From contig JAPJBO010000846.1 in NCBI GenBank assembly GCA_030068145.1, positions 35,963-99,962 of the forward strand: a stretch of DNA of 64,000 nt. The letters are read 5' to 3'. The notes under the pieces are model-generated. The model did not search any database, was not told the DNA's origin, and was given only the letters and a program-made list of their open reading frames with translations. This stretch comes from Diplonema papillatum (taxonomy: Eukaryota; Euglenozoa; Diplonemea; Diplonemida; Diplonemidae). The position numbers were made by a program, and so were the translations under genes. Within the stretch, counting starts at the first letter, position 1, and every line of letters begins with the position of its first letter. Below are positions 42,148-53,299 of the stretch, piece by piece.

Positions 42148-42590
42148 TTATATGAGCGCCGGCTTGGAAGGAAATGCTGGAGAGAGTGGAAGCTGCCAGA
42201 GAACCGACGGGATCCAAGTGCTGTAACTCTGAACGGACGTGAGGTCATGCGGGTCTATTCCCACACGACAAGACACACAAACACAACAGGGGAAAAGTCC
42301 TGAAGTGAAAAAACGGATCTGGCGCTTCCTTTGTTTGTGCGCACTTCCTTCAAACCTGTTTTGTTGATGTTGTTCATCTAACGGGAGTGAGGATAGTACG
42401 CTGCCATCGATCTGTTTTTGTTCTTGACAAATTGCATTTGTTGGACACAAAAACGGATCTGGCGCGCTTCCTTTGTTTGTGCGCACTTCCTTCAAATCTG
42501 TTTTGTTCATCGAACGGGAGTGAGGATAGTACGCTGCCATCGGTCTGTTTTTGTTCTTGACAAATTGCATTTGTTAAACACAAAAACAAC
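42148..42590. repeat. Family B' followed by a tandem duplication (repeat K)
   Basis: B' at 42148-42300 is followed by two ~130-bp copies (about 42310-42440 and 42450-42580) containing TTTGTTTGTGCGCACTTCCT and GATAGTACGCTGCCATCG. An inverted relative lies at 59960-60090. Confidence 0.8.
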
Positions 42591-43099
42591 ACACGGTGGC
42601 GTAAGCGACGAACAAGACTTTTGAATATTTCACCTTAGAGCGTCCGCCCGCTCAGCTCAGATGGTAACCGCACCGTGACGGCAGCACCTGGACCCTAGCG
42701 CTAATCCGGGGCTGGACCCTCGTTTTACAGGTACCCTTGCCCCCCCCCCCCCACCATTTGTACCCTACTCAATCTCAGGCATGCACCTCCTGCCATCGTC
42801 GCTGTAGCTGAAAGATGGGTGGAGTACCCAGCTTTCAGCATCGCAGCAGCCACCCCCAGAAATGAAAGAAAAAAGAAGTGATTAAACTTCATCATTAAAG
42901 GAAACCCACCGCAAAGCAACAATTTAGTTGGATAATCGAAACAAGGAGGTGTGAACGTGTGTCCAACGGGAACTAGTTTCCGTTTTCTTTTCCGCTTTTT
43001 CTTTGGACTGGTCCCCACTTTCTTTTTACCAAACATGCAATGTTGGAGGAAACAAGAACGCGTCACAGGCCTTCCACGGCGTTTATTTGTGCCCTGTAC

Positions 43100-43200
43100 C
43101 AAGAAACAACAACATACCACGCTGGACATGTCAGTACAAAAAATAAAGTTGGCAGCGTTGGAACCTGCCATGTAAAGATACAAAACAGGTCCTTTGCGTT
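43100..43200. repeat. Dispersed repeat L
   Basis: AACAACATACCACGCTGGAC to AACCTGCCATGTAAAGAT, matching 15262-15362. Upstream is a C13 run (about 42740). Confidence 0.75.
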
Positions 43201-43268
43201 CACACCTCCGGTATACCGGGTTCCCAATAATTAGCGAAACACTTGTTTTTCTACCGACGCCGACCTTG

Positions 43269-43410
43269 TGTTTTTGTATGAGCACCTGCTTTGTAGGAAA
43301 TACTTGAGGAGGCTGCCAGCTGCAAAAGATCAAAGGAGGTAAATGTGCTGTAGCCCACACGAAACACAGGTGAATCTGGGTTCAGCGGCGGGCGTAAGCG
43401 TTCAACAAAA
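43269..43410 (+). repeat. Dispersed repeat family B, 5' two-thirds only
   Basis: Matches other B copies up to GCGTAAGCGTTCAACAAAA, where unrelated GC-rich sequence begins. Confidence 0.85.
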
Positions 43411-44040
43411 GTGGGCATCTGTCGATCACTATGCCATCGTGACACGTCAGGTTTTCGTACCCGCGGTGGACAACTCTCCCATCGTCTGTCATGCGCCACG
43501 GGCGAGGAGTCGAGTAGTAGTACTTGGAGCCAGAGGTCGATGCAATAGCTGCCCTCATCACCCCCACCATGTCAATCACCTTGCCCAAACTAGTTGCTGG
43601 GTTCCCTGCACCGTTGCCCTCATCTAGTCTCCCCGCGTCCAGCACGCTTGTTTCGGTGGTGACTGTGCTGAACGCTTCGGTTTCGGTGACGTAAGCCTCA
43701 CGAAGCGGGCCCAGACCATCGAGATCAGCATGGTTATGGCTCTGAGTGTCGTCCAAGTAGGCGGAAACCGCCTCTGCAACGGTTCGCTCCAATGGAATAA
43801 AGTTGGCCCGGGATTTGTACACGAAATCTTCTCCTGCGCAGACAAGAAACCTGGTGCCTGACCTGGCGACCCCCCCCCCCTTTACTCGAACGACGCTGTC
43901 ATGCAACGCAAACCCCAGTGAGTCCCCAGTGCCGTGGGGCAGGCGCCAGTTGCAGTGTGCAACTGGTGCGGGTTCAAACCGCGCCTGTCTGTGTTCGTGG
44001 TTGTGCCGTTTTTCGTTGTGAAGAAGTGAACCCGGGGAAC
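43410..44040 (-). CDS. Unidentified minus-strand open reading frame (about 210 codons, no ATG start)
   Basis: A long frame reading GTGDSLGFALHDSVVRVKGG, SGTRFLVCAGEDFVYKSRAN, ...KYYYSTPRPWRMTDDGRVVH and GYENLTCHDGIVIDRC. The composition looks protein-like and differs from the flanking repeats. It starts from a GTG in the neighbouring MITE and ends inside the family B repeat, so it is likely a fragment of something larger or a captured piece. I do not recognise the family. Confidence 0.3.
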
Positions 44041-44186
44041 CGTCGAATAATATCACCTGTGTTATTGTTCGAATTTGTCGAATACTAAAAAAAGTTCCGG
44101 GTAGCCGAACAGTAGCAGGATCGAATAGTGTTTTTAGACAACCAGACGCGTGTCAACTAACTGTTATTATTCGACCCCGCCTTTAG
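44041..44186. mobile_element. MITE derived from the pogo-like element
   Basis: Starts CGTCGAATAATATCACCTGT and ends CTGTTATTATTCGACC...CTTTAG, matching the two ends of the 1.26-kb element at 25929-27186 with the transposase removed. Confidence 0.75.
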
Positions 44187-44340
44187 GATGAAAACGGAAA
44201 AAGGTCCAGCCTCGGGTAGGTTTGCATTGCCGCAGACTAGCTTGATTGTGCCTGGCGTGATACGATGGGCGAGGTCAGGCTGACTACGGGTGCTCTGCCA
44301 ACAAACAAAAGTTGGTCCCCAACACTGAGAAGAGAGGCGT

Positions 44341-44360
44341 GGGGGGGGGGGGGGGGGGGG
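44341..44360. repeat. G20 homopolymer
   Basis: Twenty uninterrupted G followed by CCC. Confidence 0.95.
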
Positions 44361-44671
44361 CCCAATACATGCTTAGTGAACGTGATCTTGGTGTCGGTCA
44401 CATTGGCCACCGCTTTGCGTAGCCAAAGTGAAAACGAATGTGTCTAAGCCTCCTTACCCGACTCCAAAGCTTCAGTGGGCACTGTGGAGACTCTAAAATA
44501 CCGTTTCTTTTAATCCTCGGAAACACACCCTCCTCCCGCCCAGTCCCATCAGGGGTTGAAACCCGTTTCGGAGTTGAACGCGAAACCACCTGTTTCACTT
44601 GGGCAGCAACAAGTGTTTTGAAGGGCGGCGTGGCATAGCCGTACGTACCCCTATATCCTGTAAGTGTAGTG

Positions 44672-44708
44672 CCTACTGATAGACTGTCGATCACAGTCTA
44701 TCAGTAGG
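44672..44708. other. Perfect 16-bp inverted repeat with 5-base loop
   Basis: CCTACTGATAGACTGT, loop CGATC, then its exact reverse complement. Further CTATCA and GTCTATC pieces follow to 44960, mixed with two family D copies (44725-44790 and 44825-44950). Cruciform or transposon-end origin is possible. Confidence 0.8.
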
Positions 44709-44960
44709 CTATCAGGCTCGCAGGCTACTATTGCAGATTATCGCCACAGATTCTTTGCATTCTAACCCAAAACTATCATAGGCTGTCACAGGGTATCACA
44801 GGCCACTCACTGTCGATCATAGTCTAAACGAGCTGAAGAGGCGAAAGCATGACACATCATCACGTGCGAAGAGATAACCGCGAAGCCGGCGATGCAGATT
44901 ATCGCACAGATTCTTTGCATTCTAACCCAACCTAACCCAAACTATCATAGTCTATCACCA

Positions 44961-47127
44961 CTCTATTAACAGGGGGTGGACATAGAAGGTGGAGCTAGCG
45001 GCACGGATCCTCTGTTCTCCCGTGAAAACGTACGATCCACCCGCCCAAGCCTCACTTTCCGCGCGCCCGCGAATTTTGGCCGAAATCCCAAAACCCCTAT
45101 TCCAACCCTCTGCAGCTGTTCCAGATTAAAGGCTGGTCTACCTGCCTCAACGCCCGCAGTAGGAGAAACAAGCACAAAAAGCACAGCATCCGTCCCAACC
45201 AAGAAAACAAAATGGAGGAGGTCGTTTTTCTTTCTTTATTTGCTCTTCCCATCGGTACAGAGGTCCTGTCAGGAACATATTCCGGAAGAGCGGTTGCACA
45301 CAAAAATGGAAAAAAAATAGTTGGTGCTTTCTTTTGTTTGTGCGCACTAGCGGAACTCACCTGCTTTGGTAAGTTTCATGTAGCTACTAATTTTTAGTAC
45401 CAACAATGCATTGTTAACACAAGACAAGGTAGGCCCGCGTTACTACTACTGCTAGTAATGCTCAACAAGTGCAGTCTATCGTCACAGATTCTTGCATATC
45501 AAGTTCAAACTATTGCTCGACAAGTACAAGTGAAACATCAAGGAAGCCCTGTCCCGGTCAGTGCAAGAAAACGCCCTATGAGCCCTGTTCTCAACGTCTA
45601 TAGAAAGCAACACTACGCATGTCTTTCAAGGCTCGTTCCGGAAATTCCGAAACCTGTGCAGATCCCTGATTACACGTTCTGGTAAAAAAGAGAAAAGCAT
45701 CAGCAACAGAAGAAGCGCACACTATCCACCAGCGAGTCAGCGGGAGAAGCGGAGAGATCTCCTCTCCTTTCTTGCGAATTCCCTTTCCTCTCTTTTGACG
45801 TTTGGCGATCATCAGCAGACGGGGTTCTTCCGATGGGAAAGGAGGGCATACGACGCTTTCAGCCTCTAGGCAAACCCCCGTTTAACATTTCATCTAATTT
45901 TTCTTCTTTTTGGAACAGAAGCCAGTAAAACAGTCACTTCCTGCCCTCGGCAGGCATCCCCTCTGCTCATTAGCATCGGGCGCGGTCGTTTGCGTGCTCA
46001 CTGTATTTCTCAGAAACAATGGTACCCCCGAAAACCGAAGCACAAACTCCGCAAGAACTCCGAAATAGGGCTGCATTCTTATACTGACTGAGTGTCAAAC
46101 GTTAAACGGTCCTGACAAGGACTTATCAAACTCGCCACTGCGGGGGGAAAAAAAAAACTTCAGTTCAGTACACTTACAAGTTGTAGCCCTCGCCGTTTCA
46201 CAAACCCCGCGCGAACTACGCACAGACCTTTCTTCGGAGGGGCTCACGCACTCAAAGTTCAACTTGGGGCGCACTAACTACGAAATACGGGGGTTTCGGA
46301 GGTACCATCAGAGCAAGTACATTGACCAGTGTTGGGGCTGGCTGACCCGTGGGGCCCAGGCTCTCGGATCTGGGAATGTATCGTATAGCTTGAGGGTAAT
46401 GAAGACAACAGTATTTATTACTATGTTTACTTCACAGAAGGACGGTGCCACGGTGCGACTCGGCAGCCCCTGCTAAACGAGCGCCACGTGGGGGGTGAAG
46501 TGAACGGATTCATCCCTTCCTTCAGCACCAAAAGTCCAGGAATACCGGTATTCCCAGCAATAGAGAGCAAAAGACGCATAAAAGGAGAGAATAGCCGTAA
46601 AAGGAACAAAAAGAAAGTTTACCACGATTACCATATCTTCTGATGAAGCAGTAGAAAGCGTGCGGTCCTCAGTAGATACATTCCCAGCCCCGGAGAGAGT
46701 CTCGGCCCCGCTGGGGGCTGCGAGGCCAGCACCCGCACTGCCTGGACCGACGCAACACCTCCTGCTCTCCCGAGGCAACCGAATGAAACCATCAGCAAGG
46801 GTGATCCCCATTCTTGTTCGTTCGCCCGTCCCCCCTCACCTCCCCTTGTTTCAGTGGAACATTTCCGGAACAAACGGACGCACGCGATAACACCAACCAA
46901 GTTAGTGCTAATACAGCAACACGTGAGAACGAGAACCATCAATCCCTCATCGTTCTTCGACCCTTGTCGATCAGTTGATGCCGATCGTCCGCCATCTCGT
47001 TTCCATCCGTGCAAGACCCGGCCTTCCAGAGATGTTTTTTCTTTTCCGTTTTGACGACGCCTTCTTCGTGTTTTATTTTGCCGATACTGATTCTGACTGA
47101 TCCTTCTCTTCTGTCTTTTTCTTTTTT
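44961..47127. other. Mostly featureless noncoding stretch
   Basis: Short open frames in both strands without similarity; a piece related to family K at about 45320-45345. The only exon-like segment is on the minus strand at 46632-46811 (next entry). Confidence 0.4.
46632..46811 (-). CDS. Candidate minus-strand first exon (60 codons)
   Basis: ATG at 46811 then MGITLADGFIRLPRESRRCC, ...APSGAETLSGAGNVS, ...TASSEDM, ending in phase 0 at ATG|GTAATC. Like the other first-exon candidates it is Ser/Gly-rich and of unknown function. Without splicing it stays open and gains a hydrophobic stretch. Confidence 0.25.
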
Positions 47128-47425
47128 ACATAAGCGCAAGCTTGGAAGGAAATGCTTGATAGTAGCTGCCAGATAAAGAACCGAAGGGATCCCAAGTGCT
47201 GTAACTACCGAACCACGTGTTGAACGGACGTGAGGTCATGCGGGTCTACCCCAACACGACAAAACACACAAACACAACAGGTCAAAAGTACTGATTGAGA
47301 AAGCAACACACGGTGGTGTAAGCGAAGAACAAACCAGCTTGTGTTTGTATTGTATTTTCCCCTCTTCATCTATATTCCTCCCTTCCATTCGGCGTCAAAG
47401 AAGCTACGTCGAGTATTTCTTCTTT
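47128..47425 (+). repeat. Dispersed repeat family B', full copy
   Basis: AAGCGCAAGCTTGGAAGGAA to AGCTACGTCGAGTATTTCTT, closely matching 32541-32838. Confidence 0.85.
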
Positions 47426-47609
47426 TACCCCGCCGGTTCCTTCATTCTTCTTCGTTCAGTGCTTCTTGTTTGGGTTGGGAAAAAAGATGTCACCCGGAAT
47501 GCTATTCCCACTACTTCTCTTCCAGAGTCGACGACTCGTCGACTGCTGCGGGCGACTACTGCCACCGGGCTGCAGATAGAAAACTGCAGGAGAACTGAGC
47601 TGGCTAGAT

Positions 47610-48520
47610 ACACTGCGTACGTGTTGCAACGAGCTGCTGATGTGGCGACAGCTCTCCATAGCTACGTCATACAACAAGCTAGCGTAAGCAGCTGATGCTG
47701 GTGCTGCGAGCTACATGTGCTGTAAGGTCCACGTGACTACGAAGTCTCACTAACTCGACACACTGCGTACACAAAAAGCAATGAGCTCGCCCAAGTACAC
47801 CGTGAACACACATGCATCAAGCTGCCGATGTGGCGTTAGCTCTGCACATGTCGTACAAGCTAGCGTATGCAAATGCTCGTGCTGCGAGCTACATGTGTTG
47901 TTAGGTCTGTTGCAAAGACTCACCAACTCAACACACTGCGTACACAAAAAGCAACGAGCTCGCCCAAATACATGGCGTACATACATGCATCGAGCTGCCG
48001 ATGTGGCGTTAGCTCTGCATAACTATGTCGTCCAAGCTAGCGTATGCAAATGCTCGTGCTGCGAGCTACATGTGTTGTTAGGTCTAAGTGGCTACAAATC
48101 TCACTAACTCGACACACTGCGTGCACAAAAAGCAACGAGCTCGCCCCATGGCGTACATACATGCATCGAGCCGCCGATGTGGCGTTAGCTCTGCATAGCT
48201 ATGTCGTCCAAGCTAGCGTATGCAAATGCTCGTGCTGCGAGCTACGTGTGTTGATAGACGTACACAAAACGCAACGAGCTGCGGCCAATACACTGCGTAC
48301 ATACATGCAACGAGCTGCGGCCAATACACTGCGTACATACATGCAACGAGCTGCGGCCAATACACTGCGTACATACATGCAACGAGCTGCGGCCAATACA
48401 CTGCGTACATACATGCAACGAGCTGCCGGTGTGGCGTGAGCTCTGCATAGCTATGACGTACAAGCCAGGGTATGCAAATGCTCGTGCTACGAGGTGTTCG
48501 TTAGGTCTACGTAGCTAAGC
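47610..48520. repeat. Minisatellite: about five ~175-bp copies with an internal 36-bp array
   Basis: GCTGC(C/T)GATGTGGCG recurs at 47633, 47821, 47994, 48170 (as GCCGCCG) and 48422. Within the last interval, a 36-bp unit (GCAACGAGCTGCGGCCAATA...) is repeated four times exactly (48271-48414). Confidence 0.9.
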
Positions 48521-48657
48521 CATGGAATACGACTAGCTAGCTGCGAGCTGCTGATGTACACTTACACACTGGCACACCAAAACACGTGCAGGAGGGTGAG
48601 AACGGGAGGGTCTAACGCGCTTGGAAAGCAGCCCGCTGCAGCGCAAAACTGTACCCA

Positions 48658-48789
48658 ATGTCTGCGATGGTCGGTACCCGCATCAACGGCACGAGCCTGC
48701 CTACGAGCGACCTGAAGCAGGTGCCTTCTTTGCAGAGGCCGCGGTCCGACGCAAACTCCACGTCATCGTCGAACGGCAGCGGCTGTGAG
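48658..48789 (+). CDS. Candidate first exon (44 codons), locus 2
   Basis: MSAMVGTRINGTSLPTSDLK...SSNGSGCE, ending in phase 0 at GAG|GTATGG. As at the exon-like segments of 20845 and 59628, a family C repeat lies downstream (49110-49205). No further exon was found. Unknown function. Confidence 0.35.
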
Positions 48790-48904
48790 GTATGGCTGCT
48801 TACCATCCGTTTCTGGAGTTCCGCTTCGTTTCACTGGTTGTGCCCGTTCCCGGCGAGCTACGAGGTAACGACCCAGTAAGAGTGCCAACGCTAATCTTTC
48901 TACA

Positions 48905-49205
48905 ATGTAGTCTATTCATAAAAGGTGTCACGGGAAAAGCCGGCGGCCGCTGTTGTGGAGGGGGTGGCGCCTTGTTTTCGCATTCTGCAGCCATTGTTTC
49001 AGCCTAAACGAGCATCCAATTAGTTTTTCTGGATTTCCGGAGCATTTTAGGGCCACCTGAGTGCAGTTTTGAGTCTCTGAAGACCCCCCTTTTACGGGTC
49101 TTTCAGGGTCCTCCCCCTCAGGGCTTATCGGTGTGCATGCTGATCCGTGTGGTCCGTGTACTTAAAAGTTCCCAGTGCTTCATGGCTTTACCCCGTGGGC
49201 GGCCC
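48905..49205 (+). repeat. Dispersed repeat family C, diverged copy
   Basis: GTGTCACGGGAAAAGCCGGC (48927) and, further on, CATGCTGATCCGTGTGGTCC, TGTACTTAAAAG, CTTCATGGCTTTA and CGTGGGCGG. From 49206 to 50152 I see no gene, only the G21 run below and GC-rich low-complexity sequence. Confidence 0.6.
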
Positions 49206-49510
49206 TTAGATTACCCCAGATTTCCGAAAAACTGCAGACGCAGCTGAGTGTCAGTCAGCTAGATTGCGGCAATCGCTGTCAGTCCCAGCTTTTCCTTTCG
49301 AGCAGTCGCAACGACAGGCCCTGGATAACGCAGTCGTCTCTTTTTGAAGGAAGGGTTGACCCTTGAAACGCTTCACGCGGGGACAGGGTTAACTATCCTG
49401 GAAAGCTGCACTTTCTTCGTGTAGTAGGGTGTCTTGTGGATGTGCATGGAAAAACAGGGGAGATCTCGAGGAGCTCTTTCAGCGCCACGCGCGCGGCGAG
49501 GACACATAAA

Positions 49511-49531
49511 GGGGGGGGGGGGGGGGGGGGG
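49511..49531. repeat. G21 homopolymer
   Basis: Twenty-one uninterrupted G, one of several long G or C runs in the window. Confidence 0.95.
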
Positions 49532-50713
49532 CAAGGGGTCCCGTAAAACCCGGGGTTCGGGGGCCGGGGGCCGGGCCCCCGGTTAGCGCTAGGGTCCAGA
49601 TAGGGTCCAGGCCCACGGTAATCACGCCATCCAAGGATGGAATCTTCAATATTGCAGCTTCCACAACAAGCGGAGAGCAAGACGAGAAAAATCAAGAAAT
49701 AAACTTGATACAATTTGATACAAAAAGCTCACAGTCGCGCATTTACCATAGGGCTGAGTGGGCGGAGACTCAGGTGAAATGGTCAAAATGCCCTGGGAAA
49801 AATGTGGGACAAAAACTTTCCGAAATGCGGGTTTTTAGGGATTCTAGCCCACAAAAAGAAAGGGTTTTTCCAACGCCCACCTTGGGTGACAGCCGTGGTT
49901 TGCCCTTCAGCCAGCTAGACCTGCCAGAACCTGAAAACCTCCTCCAGGTTTCGTGGCTGTGTCGAAAAATACATTCCGAGGACGTTTTTGAACGCTTTTG
50001 AATCCGTTGAGCTCAAGGACAGTCTGGGCCCTGGAATAGAATTGTAAACGAATTGCATCTCGTACCAGAGAGTTTTTCCTTTGGGAATCGTTCAGGGCCA
50101 AAAACGCTGGAAATTTCCAGGGCCCTGGCCCCGAGTTTCAGGTACCCCTGCGGGCATGCATAAAAATAAGGCCACGGGTAACGGGTAACGGGTAACGGGG
50201 GTATCTCCGGATCCCGGGTCACCCACACTATGAACACGCGATGTCACATTATGTACATGCCTAACCCCCGGCATATGGACCGGATGTGCTCAGGAGCTGA
50301 CAGAAACCCCAGATCCTCCTTTCAAGGGCGAATATGGCGGGCCAGCCGGCCATAGTCTACCCAAATATCGACATGCTCCAGGCCAGGCCCGCACCCCACG
50401 GGTGGTCGGCGGCAGTCAGCCAGCGTGCCAGCCAGCGTGCTCGGTGTTAGGGTACGTCACCTGCTCACGCTATCCTTGGAATCTGCAGGCGGCAGGGTCT
50501 AGGCTCCCCTGTGTGATCGTGACCCGCTCCTTGTCCACACGGCTTTCTTTGCTGCCCCTCCGTCTTCCCCGTCCATCCATCCATAACCTGCTGACAGATT
50601 TCCCGCTGTCCCTTACCTGCCCTTGGGCTGACTCCTCGAAACATCCAGGGGGGGCCCTCCAAAAACATCCGGGGGTGGGGGGGTGGTGGTGAAGACAAAG
50701 ACGTTCAGTTCTG

Positions 50714-52660
50714 ATGCTGGTGTTTGATGTATTCGACAGTCTGAGCAGCCATTCTGCAAAGACGAAGAGTCGCCTCTTCAAGCAGCTCATCGATGCAGGG
50801 TGCAAGGAGGGCGACAGGGTCGAGGCGAAGGCGCAGAAGGGGGCTGAGTGTGGGAGCGTCGCTCTCTTTGTTGCCGGGCAGCTGGCTCGGGGACACAGTG
50901 TACAGAGCCTGCCTACTTTGAAGGAGCTTCAATCATGGCTGCAAAGGTTTCCTCCTGGCTGGCTTTCGAACGAGAGAAAACAGGAGCTACTACTGTCTCT
51001 CAACGACGAGTCGCCCCTCGCCCTGACGACAGTTGAGGTGACTGACTGCACTGTCCACCTCGGCAGGCAGTATCCAACGCCCATCAAGATAATGGATGCA
51101 CAGCGTGTTCCGAGACTGATGGCCTCTGCGTGTGAAAGCACAATTGTCATTGTGTTTGCACCCCCTGTGGGAAGGCAAAAAATGGGACATTTCTTTGTCC
51201 TTCGCTTTCGTCCCCCACGTTCAGAGCCAAGACCGACAACCGGCGTTTTCCCGCTGTTTGCACCCAAACAAAAGGCAGCTGCGAGCGCAGAACCTGTGAA
51301 GCCGGCAGCACCTCCTGCAGACGAGTTTGCAGAGGTCTTTTTCTCGACGCCGGAAGGTATCGGCTGCATCGTTTGTCGTGACGCGCACGGCCTTGGCGTG
51401 CTGAGCTCTACTCCAAAAAACGAAGCGTTTTTAAAGGGGTCCGTGAATTCTCGGGGAGCACCGCTTCGAACAGCGAAGAGCAAGCACCTCGGACGGGAGT
51501 ACCACAAAACAGCTCTAAGGCGCATTCGTACGGTCTGTGCTGTGGTCTCTGCTGCTGCCGTACTGGGTGTGGTGTTCAACTGCTGCCCCTCGTTTCCGAC
51601 ACTGAGTGTCGTGCACGAGGAAACGGATGAGGAGGAAGACGACGAGGACGAAATTGCAGAGACTGGCGACAGTGGTGCGCTGAAGGTCGGTACCAACGAA
51701 GCTGTGAAGCAAGTCAAAATTGCAGAGGCCGATGTGCAGGACGCAACCCTCGAGTCGATGCACGTCAATTTCTACGTCAGCCTTCACAACAAACTCTCGA
51801 TCTCCCAAAGCCTGAGGCAGCTTGACGCAGATGTAAGTCGGGGGATCGCCATGCATCCGCAGTACAGGAACGAAGAGCACATCAAACAAATGACCTACCT
51901 TTGGGCACGAATTCTTCGATTCCAGTTGCATGTGCGTCTGGCTCCAGTTTCTTTCTTCGTGATCAGCACTGACGGTGCTACGCTTTCCCTTACAAAAAAA
52001 CAAGTGATCGAAGTACGTATTCGATTCTACGAGCTTTCGAAGTACACTGAGGTGTTCGTAGGGTTGGTTGCCATTCCGCGTGGCGATCGTGAGGACGGTG
52101 AATGCATCCATCGCCTGGTGTGCGCGGCTCTGCGCAAAGTTGGGGTTGCACAGAACCAACTGCTCGGTATAGTGACTGACGGGGCAAGCGCCCTAACAGG
52201 AGCAAACAACGGGTTGTTTGGGAGACTTGTTGCTGATGCGCACAAAGGGGCCCGGCTGTTCAAGACGTGGGATTTTGCGCATTACCTCCAAACGTGCTTG
52301 AAGGTTATCACTGAAGCCAAGGTGTTCAAGTCCATTGCTGCGATGGTGGCAGCGATCGATTCGTTTTACGCAGCTTCATCACTGCTATGCCGGGACATAG
52401 AGGAGTTTGCTGCAGAAAACCCGTCGATAAGCGCTGCTGTCCCTGGTCAGCCTCGCACTGCTTCTGTTCTTCGCCCAAAGCAGGGGCACGTCATCCGGTG
52501 GCTTCCAAAGTGGAAAAATACCTTTTCTCGAGTGCAGCGTATGAACAAGCTGTGGATCGCACATTTGGAAAGTGATCGCCGTGCCTTCAAGACCTCAAAG
52601 GGTGGTGACAAACAGCAAAAACGGGCGTACAAGAGAAAACTCATCCAGGCAAGAGGCTAG
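50714..52660 (+). CDS. hAT-like transposase (ZNF862/DUF4371 type), probably frameshifted near the end
   Basis: 648 codons from ATG 50714. A zinc-finger-like segment (residues ~214-265) reads IGCIVCRDAHGLG...AKSKHLGREYH. A Glu/Asp run follows (~302-318). The RNase-H-fold core has FFVISTDGATLSL (first Asp) and LLGIVTDGASALTGANNGLF (second Asp), then DFAHYLQTCLK, the pattern of hAT-type transposases with the HC-AH-LN block weakened. The stop at 52658 interrupts it; a one-base shift reopens an acidic tail (REYEDEEDSEEDEECEEDEE...) to 52899. No C-terminal dimerisation domain or third acidic residue is evident, so the enzyme is probably inactive. Confidence 0.7.
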   Translation: MLVFDVFDSLSSHSAKTKSRLFKQLIDAGCKEGDRVEAKAQKGAECGSVALFVAGQLARGHSVQSLPTLKELQSWLQRFPPGWLSNERKQELLLSLNDESPLALTTVEVTDCTVHLGRQYPTPIKIMDAQRVPRLMASACESTIVIVFAPPVGRQKMGHFFVLRFRPPRSEPRPTTGVFPLFAPKQKAAASAEPVKPAAPPADEFAEVFFSTPEGIGCIVCRDAHGLGVLSSTPKNEAFLKGSVNSRGAPLRTAKSKHLGREYHKTALRRIRTVCAVVSAAAVLGVVFNCCPSFPTLSVVHEETDEEEDDEDEIAETGDSGALKVGTNEAVKQVKIAEADVQDATLESMHVNFYVSLHNKLSISQSLRQLDADVSRGIAMHPQYRNEEHIKQMTYLWARILRFQLHVRLAPVSFFVISTDGATLSLTKKQVIEVRIRFYELSKYTEVFVGLVAIPRGDREDGECIHRLVCAALRKVGVAQNQLLGIVTDGASALTGANNGLFGRLVADAHKGARLFKTWDFAHYLQTCLKVITEAKVFKSIAAMVAAIDSFYAASSLLCRDIEEFAAENPSISAAVPGQPRTASVLRPKQGHVIRWLPKWKNTFSRVQRMNKLWIAHLESDRRAFKTSKGGDKQQKRAYKRKLIQARG

Positions 52661-53299
52661 GACCAAAGCCCACTCGGTTACAGGTAATTGAAGAGGGCCT
52701 TCGAAGTCAGTGCCTCCTGCGCGAATACGAGGACGAAGAAGACAGCGAGGAAGATGAGGAGTGCGAGGAAGATGAAGAAGATGAAGAGTGCGAAGAAGAT
52801 GAAGAGGAGTCTGAAAACGAGGACCTTGAAGAAGATGAAGAAAGCGAGGAAACAGAAGACAGCCCAAAGAATGTCAGAAAAAGAGCGCGCCGAAAATAGG
52901 ATCCTCATCGTTCTTCAGGGTCATCTCGTTTTTTTCTTGAGGCTGACACCGAGCTCTTACCAGTGTTTTTTTGAGTACCAGCCCTCGGGGTTCGCTACGA
53001 GCAGCACCATTTCCGTGCCCCTTCGCCCTTTGTACAGTCCCGAGGTTTTGAAAGCACCTCCTCCATCCGGCTCTTTGAGAGTTCAACCATCTTCGGCACG
53101 TGTTGCTGATTCTTTGGTGCCGTCGCTTGTGCTTTATTGCCAACTTCAGCCCCTCCCCCCCCCGTCTCTTTCGCCCCTCCCTTTCGTATCGAGTCCGATC
53201 AGAACTCCGAGTACTTTGCTGGCTGCGTTTTTGCAGTACTCATTTTGTTTTGTATGTCTTTCGTGAGTCTTGAGCATTCTTTTTGGTCCAGTTTGGGCC

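Noticed and set aside
42640..42722. tRNA-like stretch (GCTCAGATGGTAACCG)
   Set aside because: No cloverleaf can be drawn and the B-box is poor.
42725..43360. 211-codon minus-strand frame
   Set aside because: Crosses repeats L and B and a C13 run; composition is that of the repeats.
48271..48414. Regular 36-bp repeats resembling a CRISPR array
   Set aside because: Units abut without spacers and derive from the larger minisatellite; the genome is eukaryotic.
50174..50197. Three ACGGGTA repeats as possible telomere sequence
   Set aside because: Only three units here and three at 53733-53756, both at transposon ends, so they belong to the element.
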